Positions 44,443 to 53,728 of a DNA stretch of 64,000 bases are shown piece after piece. Each line of letters begins with the position of its first letter. Within the stretch, counting starts at the first letter, position 1. The DNA lies in contig NZ_AUNI01000017.1 in assembly GCF_000447795.1 (NCBI RefSeq), positions 1 through 64,000 of the forward strand. Direction: 5' to 3'. The stretch comes from Bacteriovorax sp. Seq25_V. Lineage in GTDB: Bacteria > Bdellovibrionota > Bacteriovoracia > Bacteriovoracales > Bacteriovoracaceae. Both the position numbers and the translations under genes were made by a program. The notes below the pieces were generated by a model. The model saw nothing but the letters and a program-made list of their open reading frames with translations, was not told where the DNA came from and did not search any database.

Positions 44443-46151
44443 CCTAGAGAGAGAGCATAAAGTTTTCTATATTCCCCATCGTGCGCCATCAACTCTGCGT
44501 GATGACCAGACTCAACAACTCTTCCTTCTTTCATTACGTAAATCATGTCGTAGTTTTGAATTGTACTTAGCCTATGCGCAACTGCCACAACTGTTTTAGT
44601 CTCAGCAATTGATTCAAGAGCTTTCTGAACAACTTTTTCTGATTCATTGTCTAATGCTGAAGTTGCCTCATCAAAAAGTAAAACATCTGTATTTTGCAGG
44701 AAGGCCCTGGCAATAGTAATTCTTTGCTGCTGTCCACCCGACAAACGTGAACCACGATCTCCAACGAGAGTAAATTCTTTCTCTTCAAGAGTATTAACAA
44801 ATTCTGAAGCATAGGATACTTCAAGAGCGCTCTGGATTTGTTCTTCTTTAAATTCTTTTCCAAGCGTTAAGTTCTCACTAATCGTATCATGGAAAAGAAA
44901 GATATCCTGACTAACTAATCCAAAAAGATCTCTCAGGGCCCCAAGTTTCATATCAGTGATATCTTTACCATCAATAAAAATTTTATTTTTTTCGATCGGA
45001 TAAAGTCCAAGGAGAAGATTTATTAAAGTCGACTTACCAGAACCTGAAAGTCCAACGAGAGCGATCTTCTTTCCTTTTGGAATTGAAAGCGTGAGATTAT
45101 CAATTACTTTATTATTACCATAAGCAAAAGATAGACCTTTAACCTCGATTGACTCTTTGAAATCAACTTTTTCAATACTTCCATCATCTCTCTCTTCAGA
45201 TAGTGCTAGAAGTTGAAATATTCTTTCAGCCGCCGCACGAGCTTGAGAGAGCCTGACGTTTGCTTGAGAAAATTTTCTTATAGGATCCATGAAAAGAGCA
45301 AGTGCCGCTATAAAACCAATAAAAGTACCTTTTGTAAGACCTGCATTTACAACTCTGTAGTAAGCAAAAATAATTACCGCAGAAAAAGCAACACTACTCA
45401 CAACTTCAACAAGAGGATGAGCAAACTCTTCAACAAAAGTCGTTCTCATTTGAGAGTCAAAATACTTATCCTGTGCTTTACGAAAACGTCCCACAACATA
45501 ATCTTGCAGATTAAATGCTTTTGTAAGTTTTTGGCCACCAATCCCCTCAGCAATATTATGAGTAAGATCAGCATACTCTCTTTGAACAGCACCTTGATTA
45601 TTCTTAACTTTTTTTCCACTAATATTGAAAATAAGCACTAAGAATGGAGCAATTAAAAAGATCACAAGTGTTAATTGCCAATCATAGTAAAAGGCCATCC
45701 CAAGATAGGCTGCGGCTTTTAAAGGCTCTCTTAACAAATCGATTATTGCTTTAAAACCATTAGAGAATACATGTGTATCATTAACGATAGTTGAAATCAT
45801 TTCACCTTGCTTATTCTCAGTGAAAAAAGCCGTTGGCAGTCTTTGTAATTTCTGAAACAAATCTTCACGAATAGCACATGTCGCTCTATCAACAACAAAT
45901 CGAATCCAGTAAAAGTGAAAGAATCTACAAGGAAAATTGATGATTCCTAAAACAAGTAAACTACCAGCTAGAAAATAAATATCCTTAACTGATGAATTCG
46001 GATCAATTCCATTATCAAAAATTGGTTGCACTAATCTCACTTGAAGAGCACCAATTCCAGCAAGAATAAGTGAAAGAGAAATTGAGCCGAACACCTTTAA
46101 TTTGTGTGGCTTTATATAAGGATATAAATAAGTTTTATAAAAGTTTAACAT
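44439..46151 (-). CDS. MsbA-like ABC exporter
   Basis: A 570-residue half-transporter: six transmembrane helices (about 15-310), then an ATPase with Walker A GLSGSGKST, Q-loop SQDIFLF, LSGGQQQR and DEATSALD. Homology is to MsbA, the lipid A flippase, and to other lipid/peptide exporters. It works as a homodimer in the inner membrane. Position before recO/helicase is not informative. The family is certain; MsbA function is likely but not proven, so no symbol is given. Confidence 0.9.
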   Translation of the reverse strand: MLNFYKTYLYPYIKPHKLKVFGSISLSLILAGIGALQVRLVQPIFDNGIDPNSSVKDIYFLAGSLLVLGIINFPCRFFHFYWIRFVVDRATCAIREDLFQKLQRLPTAFFTENKQGEMISTIVNDTHVFSNGFKAIIDLLREPLKAAAYLGMAFYYDWQLTLVIFLIAPFLVLIFNISGKKVKNNQGAVQREYADLTHNIAEGIGGQKLTKAFNLQDYVVGRFRKAQDKYFDSQMRTTFVEEFAHPLVEVVSSVAFSAVIIFAYYRVVNAGLTKGTFIGFIAALALFMDPIRKFSQANVRLSQARAAAERIFQLLALSEERDDGSIEKVDFKESIEVKGLSFAYGNNKVIDNLTLSIPKGKKIALVGLSGSGKSTLINLLLGLYPIEKNKIFIDGKDITDMKLGALRDLFGLVSQDIFLFHDTISENLTLGKEFKEEQIQSALEVSYASEFVNTLEEKEFTLVGDRGSRLSGGQQQRITIARAFLQNTDVLLFDEATSALDNESEKVVQKALESIAETKTVVAVAHRLSTIQNYDMIYVMKEGRVVESGHHAELMAHDGEYRKLYALSLG

Positions 46152-46189
46152 GGGCTAATACTACCTTAGTAGTGCATCAATCGTAAACT

Positions 46190-46987
46190 TTAAAAAAGAA
46201 GAGACGCGCTCTTGAAGTCCGTGAATTTAGCATTTTGCTGATAGCAAATATATTCAAAAAGGATTCGACACATATGCTTCGACGCAAATTCTAGATCTAA
46301 TACCTCCCCGTACTTGTGATGGGCTATCTTGATGATATTACGTCTTAAGGCCTGGCCAACTCTCCCATCTCCCCTTCTTTGATCTTCATCGGTCAAAAAC
46401 TGAGAGAAGGCAAAACCTCCATTATCACTAATTAAATATATTTCTTCATTACCTGTAATGGGCTCACCTGAGACACAACAAGCTTCGGAACGAGGAAAAA
46501 TTCCCATTTCAACCATGGCCTTAGAGAGGAATGTTAACAAGGCTTCACTCTGATCAAACTTATCTTCCTTACATCTTTTTTCAAGAAAAAAGATCGCATT
46601 ACTTAAAAGTCTAAAGAGTCCACCGTGGTGTTCATGATCAAGATCAAGATCATCTTTTGAACCTGCCTGTGGTGAAAATTTATCGATAAACTCACAGAAG
46701 AAACAAAGCATATAAAATGACAAAGGATTCCCTGCTAAATTAGCGTGGCACCATTTTTCATTATACTCCTTGGCACTTAGCATTTCGAAGTGTTGCTTAA
46801 CTTTCGAAGTTGTTATCTTAAACATATATCCAAGTTGGAGAATCGAACCCTTTTGATTCTTGCCTCCACCTTGTCCACCATAGAACATCACTGATACTTT
46901 AAGACCATTTCTAAGTAAGAGATGACCAACAATATGCTTGTCCTGATAGGGGAATTTGTTAATTAATACGCCTTCAATATTTTCCAT
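46190..46987 (-). CDS. RecO-like DNA repair protein
   Basis: A 265-residue protein with an N-terminal OB-like fold (EGVLINKFPYQDKHIVGHLL), a helical middle and a C-terminal metal site with few Cys (SEACCVSGEPITG). RecO loads RecA onto SSB-coated DNA with RecR. Sequence identity to textbook RecO is low, so I give moderate confidence. It follows a short helicase gene by 12 bases. Confidence 0.65.
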   Translation of the reverse strand: MENIEGVLINKFPYQDKHIVGHLLLRNGLKVSVMFYGGQGGGKNQKGSILQLGYMFKITTSKVKQHFEMLSAKEYNEKWCHANLAGNPLSFYMLCFFCEFIDKFSPQAGSKDDLDLDHEHHGGLFRLLSNAIFFLEKRCKEDKFDQSEALLTFLSKAMVEMGIFPRSEACCVSGEPITGNEEIYLISDNGGFAFSQFLTDEDQRRGDGRVGQALRRNIIKIAHHKYGEVLDLEFASKHMCRILFEYICYQQNAKFTDFKSASLLF

Positions 46988-46999
46988 GTTAGCTATACC

Positions 47000-47932
47000 T
47001 TATGACGTGGTGTCCTTTTTGCAAAGAGCAAAAACCTTAAAACTCTCTCCAAATCGACCTCCTCGGCCAAACATTTGAAAACCCGTCGCCTCTTCTGGAC
47101 GATAAAGAACAAATACCCTACGTACATTTTCAATATTTACTCCATGACTAAGAGCACTCGTCGAAATAATTATTCTTGGGCTCTTCTTCAACTCTTTCTG
47201 AGTAAAGTCCCTCACTTCCCCGCCGACGCAGGAATGTGAATCAATGCTAAGTTCTCGGAGTTTTTCTTTCCACTTAGCGACACATTTGCGAGTGGGGACA
47301 AAAACAATAATTCTTCCCTGGAAGTAGATGAAGATATGTATCCAGAGAATGAACTTTAAAAAAATATCTTTTAAATATATCAACATTGTTGGCCGATTAT
47401 TAAATTCAAAATTTCCAACATCAATGAAAGTAACATTTGGATTTGAATGACCAAGATCATCAATTACTCTCTCTCTTAATTTCTCTGTCAAACTTGCAGT
47501 CATCGCAAGAATTCGCTTTTCCTCACACACAATCTCTCTAAAGAAATCAAATAATTTTTCTCTGAAACTCTCTCCCCAGTCATAGAACAAGTGAAACTCA
47601 TCAAGAACAAATAGATAATCATGCTGCATGATCTTAGCTAATAGCGCTGACGACAATGACTCTGGTGTAATAAGCAAAATATTATCAGATTTTGATTTTT
47701 TAAACTTCTCAAGCGTTTTCTCTTTCTGCACACCCTCTTCAAAAAATATTACCCCCTCCCTCTCCTTTAATTGTTCGATAATAGATCGAAGTGGTGAGAC
47801 AAAAATTATCTTTTCTCCATTTCTCGCTAATTCCCAAATACTTCTGGTTTTTCCCCATCCCATAGGCGCAAGAAAGAATGTGACTGAGTTTGGTCTTCTT
47901 GTTATATTTAATAGAGCTTGATTGAAATCCAT
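47000..47932 (-). CDS. Short SF2 DEAD/DEAH-like helicase
   Basis: At 310 residues it holds both RecA-like domains: Walker A APMGWGKT (about 22-29), DEFH as motif II (about 111-114), TAS as motif III and GRGGRFG as motif VI, but nothing beyond. The minimal size suggests it depends on a partner. It sits immediately upstream of the RecO-like gene, so they may act together in DNA repair. It is divergent from rsmE. Family is clear; role is inferred. Confidence 0.8.
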   Translation of the reverse strand: MDFNQALLNITRRPNSVTFFLAPMGWGKTRSIWELARNGEKIIFVSPLRSIIEQLKEREGVIFFEEGVQKEKTLEKFKKSKSDNILLITPESLSSALLAKIMQHDYLFVLDEFHLFYDWGESFREKLFDFFREIVCEEKRILAMTASLTEKLRERVIDDLGHSNPNVTFIDVGNFEFNNRPTMLIYLKDIFLKFILWIHIFIYFQGRIIVFVPTRKCVAKWKEKLRELSIDSHSCVGGEVRDFTQKELKKSPRIIISTSALSHGVNIENVRRVFVLYRPEEATGFQMFGRGGRFGESFKVFALCKKDTTS

Positions 47933-47991
47933 GCTATGTGCTATGCAAGACCAGGTAAACTACAGATTATTTAAGTCGTCGGAATTAGATT

Positions 47992-48708
47992 ATGAATTCA
48001 GTGATTATTGAAAAAATTGAAATCCAAACAGAAAATAGAGTCACTCTTTCTGAAGTGAAGTCAAAGCACTTACTTGAGACAGTGAAAGTTAAAGTTGGAG
48101 ACAAGTTAAAAGTCACAGTTTTAGACCAAGGAATTGGATCAAGTGTCGTAAGTTCAGTTAGAGATGAAATTGTAGAGCTTGAGATTACTGAAGCGAAGGA
48201 AGGCCTTAAGTTTCCAATCACTCTTATAGTTGCCGCATCGAGACCTCCGACAATGAGAAAAGTAATTGAACATGGAACCTCTATGGGAGTTCGTAAGTTT
48301 ATTATCGTTGGTGCGGACCTGACTGAAAAAAGTTATCTTCAATCTAAAATTTACACAAGTGGAGAATTTAAAGAGTTAACCGATCTAGGGCTCAGCCAAA
48401 GTGTATGTTTTTATAAGTCACCAGAAATAACAATTGTTAAAAACATTTTTGAACTTCCTGAGGAAGTCTTCACAAATCAATCATACCTTCTCTCTCCTTA
48501 CGCTCAGGCTTCTATACTTGAGAGTGAATTTAACCTTCAGAAACCAATTTACTTAGCGATCGGCCCAGAGCGTGGCTGGAGTAAACGAGAAGTAGATTTT
48601 TTTAAAGAGAAAAAATTCTCTGACGTCTTTATCAGCCCTTCAATTCTTCGTGTGGAGATAGCAACAATTGCAACATTAGGTCTTCTCAATACTAGAATGA
48701 AAATTTAA
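47992..48708 (+). CDS. rsmE: 16S rRNA m3U1498 methyltransferase RsmE
   Basis: A 238-residue SPOUT-fold enzyme. The N-terminal PUA-like region holds HLLETVKVKVGDKLKV; the C-terminal knot shows LAIGPERGWSKREVDFF and LRVEIATIATLGLL, the RsmE hallmarks. It methylates U1498 in 16S rRNA. Length is usual. It overlaps a receiver-domain gene tail to tail by four bases. Confidence 0.93.
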   Translation: MNSVIIEKIEIQTENRVTLSEVKSKHLLETVKVKVGDKLKVTVLDQGIGSSVVSSVRDEIVELEITEAKEGLKFPITLIVAASRPPTMRKVIEHGTSMGVRKFIIVGADLTEKSYLQSKIYTSGEFKELTDLGLSQSVCFYKSPEITIVKNIFELPEEVFTNQSYLLSPYAQASILESEFNLQKPIYLAIGPERGWSKREVDFFKEKKFSDVFISPSILRVEIATIATLGLLNTRMKI

Positions 48709-49067
48709 GCGAGATACTTTTCTATTTTTTGCATAAGATCTTTAAACTTAAATGGCTTCTTTAAAAATTCAACATTCTTAAGCTCTGGAATCGAATCCAT
48801 TCCCTCTGTTGAATAGGCCGTAATCATTATCACGGGAGTTTTTTTATTTAGATTTTCACGTGTTTTAATTGAAATAATAAATGCCGATCCATTCATAATT
48901 GGCATCTGATGATCCGTCACAATAATGTCGTAGTTTTTCTTTTGGCAAAGGACGAAAGCATCAAGTCCATTCGTTGCAGTGTCCACCTGACACATGAACT
49001 TTGACTCAACTTCACTTTCAAGTAGATTAAGGATTTCTGTTTCATCATCAACAATGAGGACGTTCAT
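48705..49067 (-). CDS. CheY-like single-domain response regulator
   Basis: A 120-residue receiver domain only. LIVDDE gives the acidic pair, IIVTDHQMPIMNG the phospho-Asp (about 52), MITAYS the Thr and FLKKPF the Lys. With no output domain it acts by protein contact, as CheY or a phosphorelay step. It has no kinase neighbour. Confidence 0.92.
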   Translation of the reverse strand: MNVLIVDDETEILNLLESEVESKFMCQVDTATNGLDAFVLCQKKNYDIIVTDHQMPIMNGSAFIISIKTRENLNKKTPVIMITAYSTEGMDSIPELKNVEFLKKPFKFKDLMQKIEKYLA

Positions 49068-49175
49068 GGAGCACTCCTAGACAAACCTTTAATATCATTA
49101 TAAATAGTTTATCGGACAGATTTATCTAAATATGATAAAATATATTCATATAATTTGTTTAAAGGAAATTGTCAT

Positions 49176-49430
49176 ATGTTAAGAAAAATTGAAGCTTTAT
49201 TTGATGAACAAGTAAGACCGGCGCTAGCGGCCCACGGTGGAAATGTTGAGATTGTCGATTTTGATAATGGCAAGCTATTCGTAAAATTACAAGGTGGGTG
49301 TCAAGGTTGTTCAAGTTCCTCTGCAACACTCACTGAAGGTATTCAAAGATTAGTTAAACAAAATTTCCCTGAAATTGAAGAGATTGTTGACCTCACAGAT
49401 CATCAGTCTGGAGAAAATCCTTATATGTAA
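49176..49430 (+). CDS. NfuA/NifU C-terminal domain iron-sulphur protein
   Basis: An 84-residue protein starting at ATG 49176 (AAAGGA about eight bases ahead); a TTG 21 bases earlier is less likely. It contains VRPALAAHGGNVEIVDF and LQGGCQGCSSSSATLTEGI, the NifU C-terminal domain with CxxC that holds a 4Fe-4S cluster for transfer to target proteins. It is a stand-alone Nfu. A strong terminator follows. Confidence 0.93.
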   Translation: MLRKIEALFDEQVRPALAAHGGNVEIVDFDNGKLFVKLQGGCQGCSSSSATLTEGIQRLVKQNFPEIEEIVDLTDHQSGENPYM

Positions 49431-49466
49431 AAAGCTCACGCTGCTTTCTAGGCAGCGTGTTTTTCC
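49431..49466. terminator. Bidirectional terminator between nfu-like gene and small membrane gene
   Basis: CACGCTGC (49437-49444) and GCAGCGTG (49452-49459) form an 8-bp GC-rich stem with a 7-base loop; T-runs lie on both sides as read from each strand. The TAG stop of the leftward gene (49448-49450) lies in the loop. Confidence 0.88.
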
Positions 49467-49636
49467 TCTTCGAGTCTTGCTTCTGGCTCAGAAACAAAAT
49501 CTTCGTGCGGCCTCATTTTCGTCATCTTATTTGGATCAACAGTATTTTCCTTAAAAAGATAAAGACTATTCATAAAATAACTACTTGAGATTACCAATGA
49601 TAATACAAATGCTAAGAAGACAATTTCTCCTGTCAT
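49448..49636 (-). CDS. Small single-span membrane protein
   Basis: Starting at the ATG at 49636 (GGAGGT four bases before) it is 62 residues with one membrane helix (EIVFLAFVLSLVISSSYFMNSLYLF, first half) and a charged tail of Pro/Glu/Arg. An earlier ATG upstream has no better site. No family is recognised; such small proteins sometimes belong to cytochrome or membrane complexes. Confidence 0.6.
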   Translation of the reverse strand: MTGEIVFLAFVLSLVISSSYFMNSLYLFKENTVDPNKMTKMRPHEDFVSEPEARLEEEKHAA

Positions 49637-49704
49637 AGAAACCTCCAAGATTATATTATCTCTTCGGTTCATTATAACATTTCTTGAGTAAACGAATCAG
49701 ATAT

Positions 49705-50496
49705 TTAGAGAGTTCTTACGATTCTTTGTCTAGTTTCAGTTAGTTGTGACTTATCTAACTCGTGAATCACTATCTTTTCTTCTGTTGGACCTAAATCATC
49801 GATAACTTCACCCCACGGACTAACCACGAGAGAATGTCCAAACGTTGCAACGTTAGGATGATTCTGGCCAACTTGAGCTGAGGCGATGACAAAACACTGC
49901 CCCTCGATTGCTCGGGCCCTTACAAGTGTATGCCAATGAGCTTTCCCAGTTGGAACGGTAAATGCTGAAGCAAAAGTAATGAGATCACAATTTTCACGAT
50001 AGTAATTAAGCAGGAAGTTTGGAAAGCGAAGGTCAAAACAAACCGCTAAGCCTATCTTAAATCCTAATACATTTATAATTAACGGCGAGTGACCAGCTTC
50101 AAAAATCAAAGATTCGTCAACCTTCTTTCTCTCTCCATCTTTTTTAATGTCACAAGCAAAGAGATTAACCTTGTCATAGGTTTCTAAGAGTCTTCCTTTT
50201 GGATCAAAATTTAAAACACGATTATAAATTTTATCATCTTGAAGATAAGAAACTGATCCTCCAATTAAGTATGCATTATACTTCACACTTAATTTTCTGA
50301 TATTTTCAAAGTGTTCGTTTTGAAATTCTACAAGGTATGGTGTTCTCTCTTTTCCATTAGAAAGAGAGTAGAAGCACTCTGGTAAAAATATAGCATCAAA
50401 TGAACCCGCTGGAACACTATCAAGCAACTTAGTAATTTTTTCTAAGTTAACCTGATAGTCTAGTCCTGATGATATTTGAAGAACTGCTGCTCTCAA
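49705..50496 (-). CDS. Carbon-nitrogen hydrolase (nitrilase superfamily, Nit-like)
   Basis: A 263-residue enzyme with the Glu-Lys-Cys triad: FLPECF (Glu), YDKVNLF (Lys) and GLAVCFDLRFP (Cys). It resembles bacterial Nit/omega-amidase proteins that remove deaminated glutathione. Start is TTG with GGAAAG a few bases before; it overlaps the ugd stop by four bases. Confidence 0.9.
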   Translation of the reverse strand: MRAAVLQISSGLDYQVNLEKITKLLDSVPAGSFDAIFLPECFYSLSNGKERTPYLVEFQNEHFENIRKLSVKYNAYLIGGSVSYLQDDKIYNRVLNFDPKGRLLETYDKVNLFACDIKKDGERKKVDESLIFEAGHSPLIINVLGFKIGLAVCFDLRFPNFLLNYYRENCDLITFASAFTVPTGKAHWHTLVRARAIEGQCFVIASAQVGQNHPNVATFGHSLVVSPWGEVIDDLGPTEEKIVIHELDKSQLTETRQRIVRTL

Positions 50497-51806
50497 ATTT
50501 TCTTTCCAATTGCGTAATAGTCAAATCCAAACTCTTTAACTTTTTGAGTTTTAAATAAGTTTCTCGCATCAAAAATTACTTGGTGCTTTAATCTTGATTT
50601 AATTTCATCAAAGTCAGGGAAACTAAATTCTCTCCACTCTGTCATCGTCACAAGAGCATCTGCCCCATTTAAACAATCATACTTATTATTAAATTCAGTG
50701 ATCGAAGATCTATATTTTTCTCCAACAACTTTTAAAAAGTTTTCACCGGCGACGGGATCAAAGAAAGTCACCTTTGCACCCTTATCAATTAAAGATGAAA
50801 CCGTATAAATTGCCGGCGATTCCCTAACGTCATCAGTATTGGCCTTAAACGCTACTCCCCAAAGAGCAAATGTCTTGCCTGTTAGATCACCTTTATAGTG
50901 CTTTAACATTTTATCGAACATATAAAGTTTTTGTTCATCGTTAACATCTTCAGTAGCTTCAACAATTCGAAGGTTTGTACCATATTCCTTTGCTGTATAG
51001 AGAAGAGCCTTTACATCTTTTGGAAAACAACTTCCTCCATAACCAGGGCCTGGATACAGAAAATGACCACCGATTCTTTGATCACTCGAAATTCCTTTAC
51101 GAACTTCATTTACGTCTGCACCAACAATGTCACAAAGTCTTGCGATATCATTGATAAAAGAAATCTTCGTCGCAAGAAAACAGTTTGCTGCATATTTCGT
51201 CATTTCAGCAGAAAGATTCGACATCATGTAAATTGGATTACCTTGTTTTACTAATGGCTCATAAAGTTCAGACATCGCATCAGCTGCATACTGATCTTTG
51301 TGTCCGATGACAACACGATCAGGTCTCATAAAATCTTCAATCGCAGACCCTTCTTTTAAGAACTCTGGATTGTTTACAATATGAAATCTCTTTGTCGTCG
51401 TCTTAGCAACAAGCTCTCTTACTTTCTCACAAGTTCCAACTGGAACAGTTGACTTGATAACAATAATTGCATCATCAGAAATTTCTTTTGCCACATCTTC
51501 AGCAGCTTTGAAAAGATATGTTAAATCAGCACTTCCATCATCACCACTTGGTGTACCAACAGCAAGGAAGATTGATTTTGAATCCTTGATTGACTCAAGA
51601 CCTGTAGAGAACTTTAACCTCTCCGATTTAATATTTCTTGTTAAAAGATCATTCAAACCTGGTTCATAAATTGGAGATTCACCATTCCAAAGTTTTTCAA
51701 TCTTTGCCTTATCGATATCGATACATGTAACAGTATGCCCAATCTCCGCAAAGCAGGTTCCACTCACAAGCCCAACATAGCCTGTTCCAATAACTGAAAT
51801 CTTCAT
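50493..51806 (-). CDS. ugd: UDP-glucose 6-dehydrogenase
   Basis: A 437-residue enzyme from ATG 51806 (AAAGGA before it; the upstream in-frame start would add 15 odd residues). MKISVIGTGYVGLVSG is the NAD site and GPGYGGSCFPKD holds the catalytic Cys. It oxidises UDP-glucose to UDP-glucuronate for capsule or LPS sugars. No other sugar-nucleotide genes are next to it. Confidence 0.95.
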   Translation of the reverse strand: MKISVIGTGYVGLVSGTCFAEIGHTVTCIDIDKAKIEKLWNGESPIYEPGLNDLLTRNIKSERLKFSTGLESIKDSKSIFLAVGTPSGDDGSADLTYLFKAAEDVAKEISDDAIIVIKSTVPVGTCEKVRELVAKTTTKRFHIVNNPEFLKEGSAIEDFMRPDRVVIGHKDQYAADAMSELYEPLVKQGNPIYMMSNLSAEMTKYAANCFLATKISFINDIARLCDIVGADVNEVRKGISSDQRIGGHFLYPGPGYGGSCFPKDVKALLYTAKEYGTNLRIVEATEDVNDEQKLYMFDKMLKHYKGDLTGKTFALWGVAFKANTDDVRESPAIYTVSSLIDKGAKVTFFDPVAGENFLKVVGEKYRSSITEFNNKYDCLNGADALVTMTEWREFSFPDFDEIKSRLKHQVIFDARNLFKTQKVKEFGFDYYAIGKKI

Positions 51807-51891
51807 AAATGTCCTTTTAGTTAACTCAAATCCCTTCAATATTATCATCATCTATGATAAATTTTAACCTTTAATTCACAGGGAAATTGAA

Positions 51892-52878
51892 ATGCTCACA
51901 GCGTTATTAAAGGTACTCTTTGCGGGTGCAATGATTTATTGGCTTGCATCAAGTGATAAGCTCGATTTTAATTTATTAAATAAATCTATTGAGCAGGGTC
52001 CTCAACTTCTTATTGGAATTCTTGTTATCGCACTTATAGTTGTTATCACGGCGTACCGTTGGAAACTTCTCCTCGAAGCTAAAACAGATAAGAAATTAAG
52101 CCTGGCTAAAATTATTCCTATTCACTGGATTGGATTATTTTTTAGTACTTTCCTCCCTGGTGTTGTAACAGGTGATGTCGTAAAGCTTCTGTATATTAAA
52201 GACATGGATAAAAATTTTAATAAGGCCTTCTTACTATCATCAGTAGTAATTGATAGAATCATTGGACTATGTGGCCTTCTTCTTCTGACTGGAATTGTTT
52301 CAGCTCTAAATTACACAGACCTTGTAGCACACGGTCCACAGATTAAGCACCTCATCAACTTCAATTTCCTCCTGTCTGCCGGAGCAATAGGGTTTATCAT
52401 TTGTCTTTTTATTCCAAAATCAATTCAAAATAAGACATTAGGACTAGTGGATCTTATACCATTTATTGGAAAGAAAGTTTCTCACCTAATCTCGCAGGTA
52501 TGGATTTTCGGTGACAGAAAGAAAGAAATATTTATTTGTCTACTTATTAGCTTCTTTGTTCACGTAATTTCAATTATCAATTTCTATCTCATTACAAAGC
52601 CTTTTTACCAAGTTGAAATTCCACTCGCCCACCTCTACGGTTTCATTCCAATTGGATTTATATCGACGGCCATTCCAATTGCTCCAGCTGGCGCAGGTGT
52701 GGGACACCTTGTATTTGACTCGCTATTTGGACTCTTTAGTATTAAAGGTGGTGCTTCACTTTTTAACCTATACTTCCTATGTCAGGTAATAACTAACTTG
52801 ATCGGTTTTCTTCCGTACATCCTATCAAATAAAAAACATAGTATAAAAGAAGCTGAAGGTTTCGAAGAAGCTAAATAA
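51892..52878 (+). CDS. Lysylphosphatidylglycerol synthase TM/UPF0104-like membrane protein
   Basis: A 328-residue protein with about eight membrane helices. The motifs YRWKLLLEA, FFSTFLPGVVTGDVVKLLY and IPIAPAGAGVGHLVFD mark the LPG_synthase_TM (UPF0104/AglD) family, some of which are lipid flippases or glycosyltransferases. It lacks the soluble aminoacyl transfer domain. It is divergent from ugd. Function is not certain. Confidence 0.85.
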   Translation: MLTALLKVLFAGAMIYWLASSDKLDFNLLNKSIEQGPQLLIGILVIALIVVITAYRWKLLLEAKTDKKLSLAKIIPIHWIGLFFSTFLPGVVTGDVVKLLYIKDMDKNFNKAFLLSSVVIDRIIGLCGLLLLTGIVSALNYTDLVAHGPQIKHLINFNFLLSAGAIGFIICLFIPKSIQNKTLGLVDLIPFIGKKVSHLISQVWIFGDRKKEIFICLLISFFVHVISIINFYLITKPFYQVEIPLAHLYGFIPIGFISTAIPIAPAGAGVGHLVFDSLFGLFSIKGGASLFNLYFLCQVITNLIGFLPYILSNKKHSIKEAEGFEEAK

Positions 52879-52896
52879 TTTCTCCATCATTCCGAA

Positions 52897-53316
52897 ATGG
52901 AAAACATGGAAATCTTATTAAAAGTAAATTTAAAAAAAGTTATCGACGACTTCTACAATCTCTTCTTTAATGAAGAAAATGATCTGACTCGTATTTTTAG
53001 AAATACTGAATTGACCCTCCAAAAACACGAGTTACAAAAGTCCCTCGAGCTCCTACTATCAAATATTCTAGATAAAGAAGAAGTCTCTAAGTACCTTAGA
53101 GATCTAGGAGTAAGACATATCACATATGAAGTGAAACCATACCATTACGAGCAAGCTAAGCAAGCGCTGCTTTTGGCAATTAAGAATAATCTCAAAGAGT
53201 CCGACTTTATAAAGGAAGAGAAAGCAATTACTGAGTTTGTTACATTTATCTGTATAAATATGATGAATGGGGCTTCATCTGTTTTAAAATCGGAGCGCAA
53301 GAATGTCGAAATTTGA
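52897..53316 (+). CDS. Single-domain globin (flavohaemoglobin-like haem domain)
   Basis: A 139-residue globin-like protein. LRDLGVRHITYEVKPYHYEQAKQALLLAI has the layout of the F-helix region of bacterial haemoglobins, where the His in GVRH (His74) is the proximal haem ligand. No reductase domain is attached. It overlaps the next gene, another globin, by 14 bases. It probably handles nitric oxide or oxygen; which is not shown. Confidence 0.75.
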   Translation: MENMEILLKVNLKKVIDDFYNLFFNEENDLTRIFRNTELTLQKHELQKSLELLLSNILDKEEVSKYLRDLGVRHITYEVKPYHYEQAKQALLLAIKNNLKESDFIKEEKAITEFVTFICINMMNGASSVLKSERKNVEI

Positions 53317-53728
53317 GGAATTTGAAAAACTTGGAGGGCGCGGAATGCTCATCAAGATATCAAAAATTTTTTATGACAAAATTTACGAACATCCTTGGAT
53401 TGGCCTCTACTTTAAAGATATCTCTCAAGATGTTATTGAGTCGCAGCAAGTAGACTTCATGACAGGAGCATTAGGGGGAGATCAAATTTATCTTGGGAAA
53501 CTTCCAATCCCTGCTCATAAGCACATGTTTATAACAAATGAGTTATTTGATCTCAGACAAAGTCTTCTCTCTGAAGCCCTCTCAGAAGCAGGAGCAAGTG
53601 AGGAACTAAAAACAAAATGGCTTAAAATTGACGAAGCCTTTAAATCAAGGCTCGTCAAAAAAGATATATCAGAATGTGAAAAAAGATTTAACACTGATGA
53701 AATTCTAGCCTTCGATAAGGTGGGCTAG
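53303..53728 (+). CDS. Truncated haemoglobin
   Basis: A 141-residue protein with a trHb core: GGRGMLIKISKIFYDKIYEHP (Tyr25 in the B helix), GALGGDQIYLGKLPIPAHKHMFIT (proximal His72). The pattern FY...Q...GG...Y.G...AH is typical of group I truncated globins. The C-terminus extends about 25 residues past the usual end. Start lies within the upstream globin gene, so the two are co-translated. The end overlaps the convergent gene by four bases. Confidence 0.82.
   Translation: MSKFEEFEKLGGRGMLIKISKIFYDKIYEHPWIGLYFKDISQDVIESQQVDFMTGALGGDQIYLGKLPIPAHKHMFITNELFDLRQSLLSEALSEAGASEELKTKWLKIDEAFKSRLVKKDISECEKRFNTDEILAFDKVG

Noticed and set aside
45213-45641. 142-codon open frame antisense to the MsbA-like gene
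   Set aside because: Composition is Ser/Lys/Asn/Arg-rich, typical of a reverse-strand shadow; the forward frame is certain.
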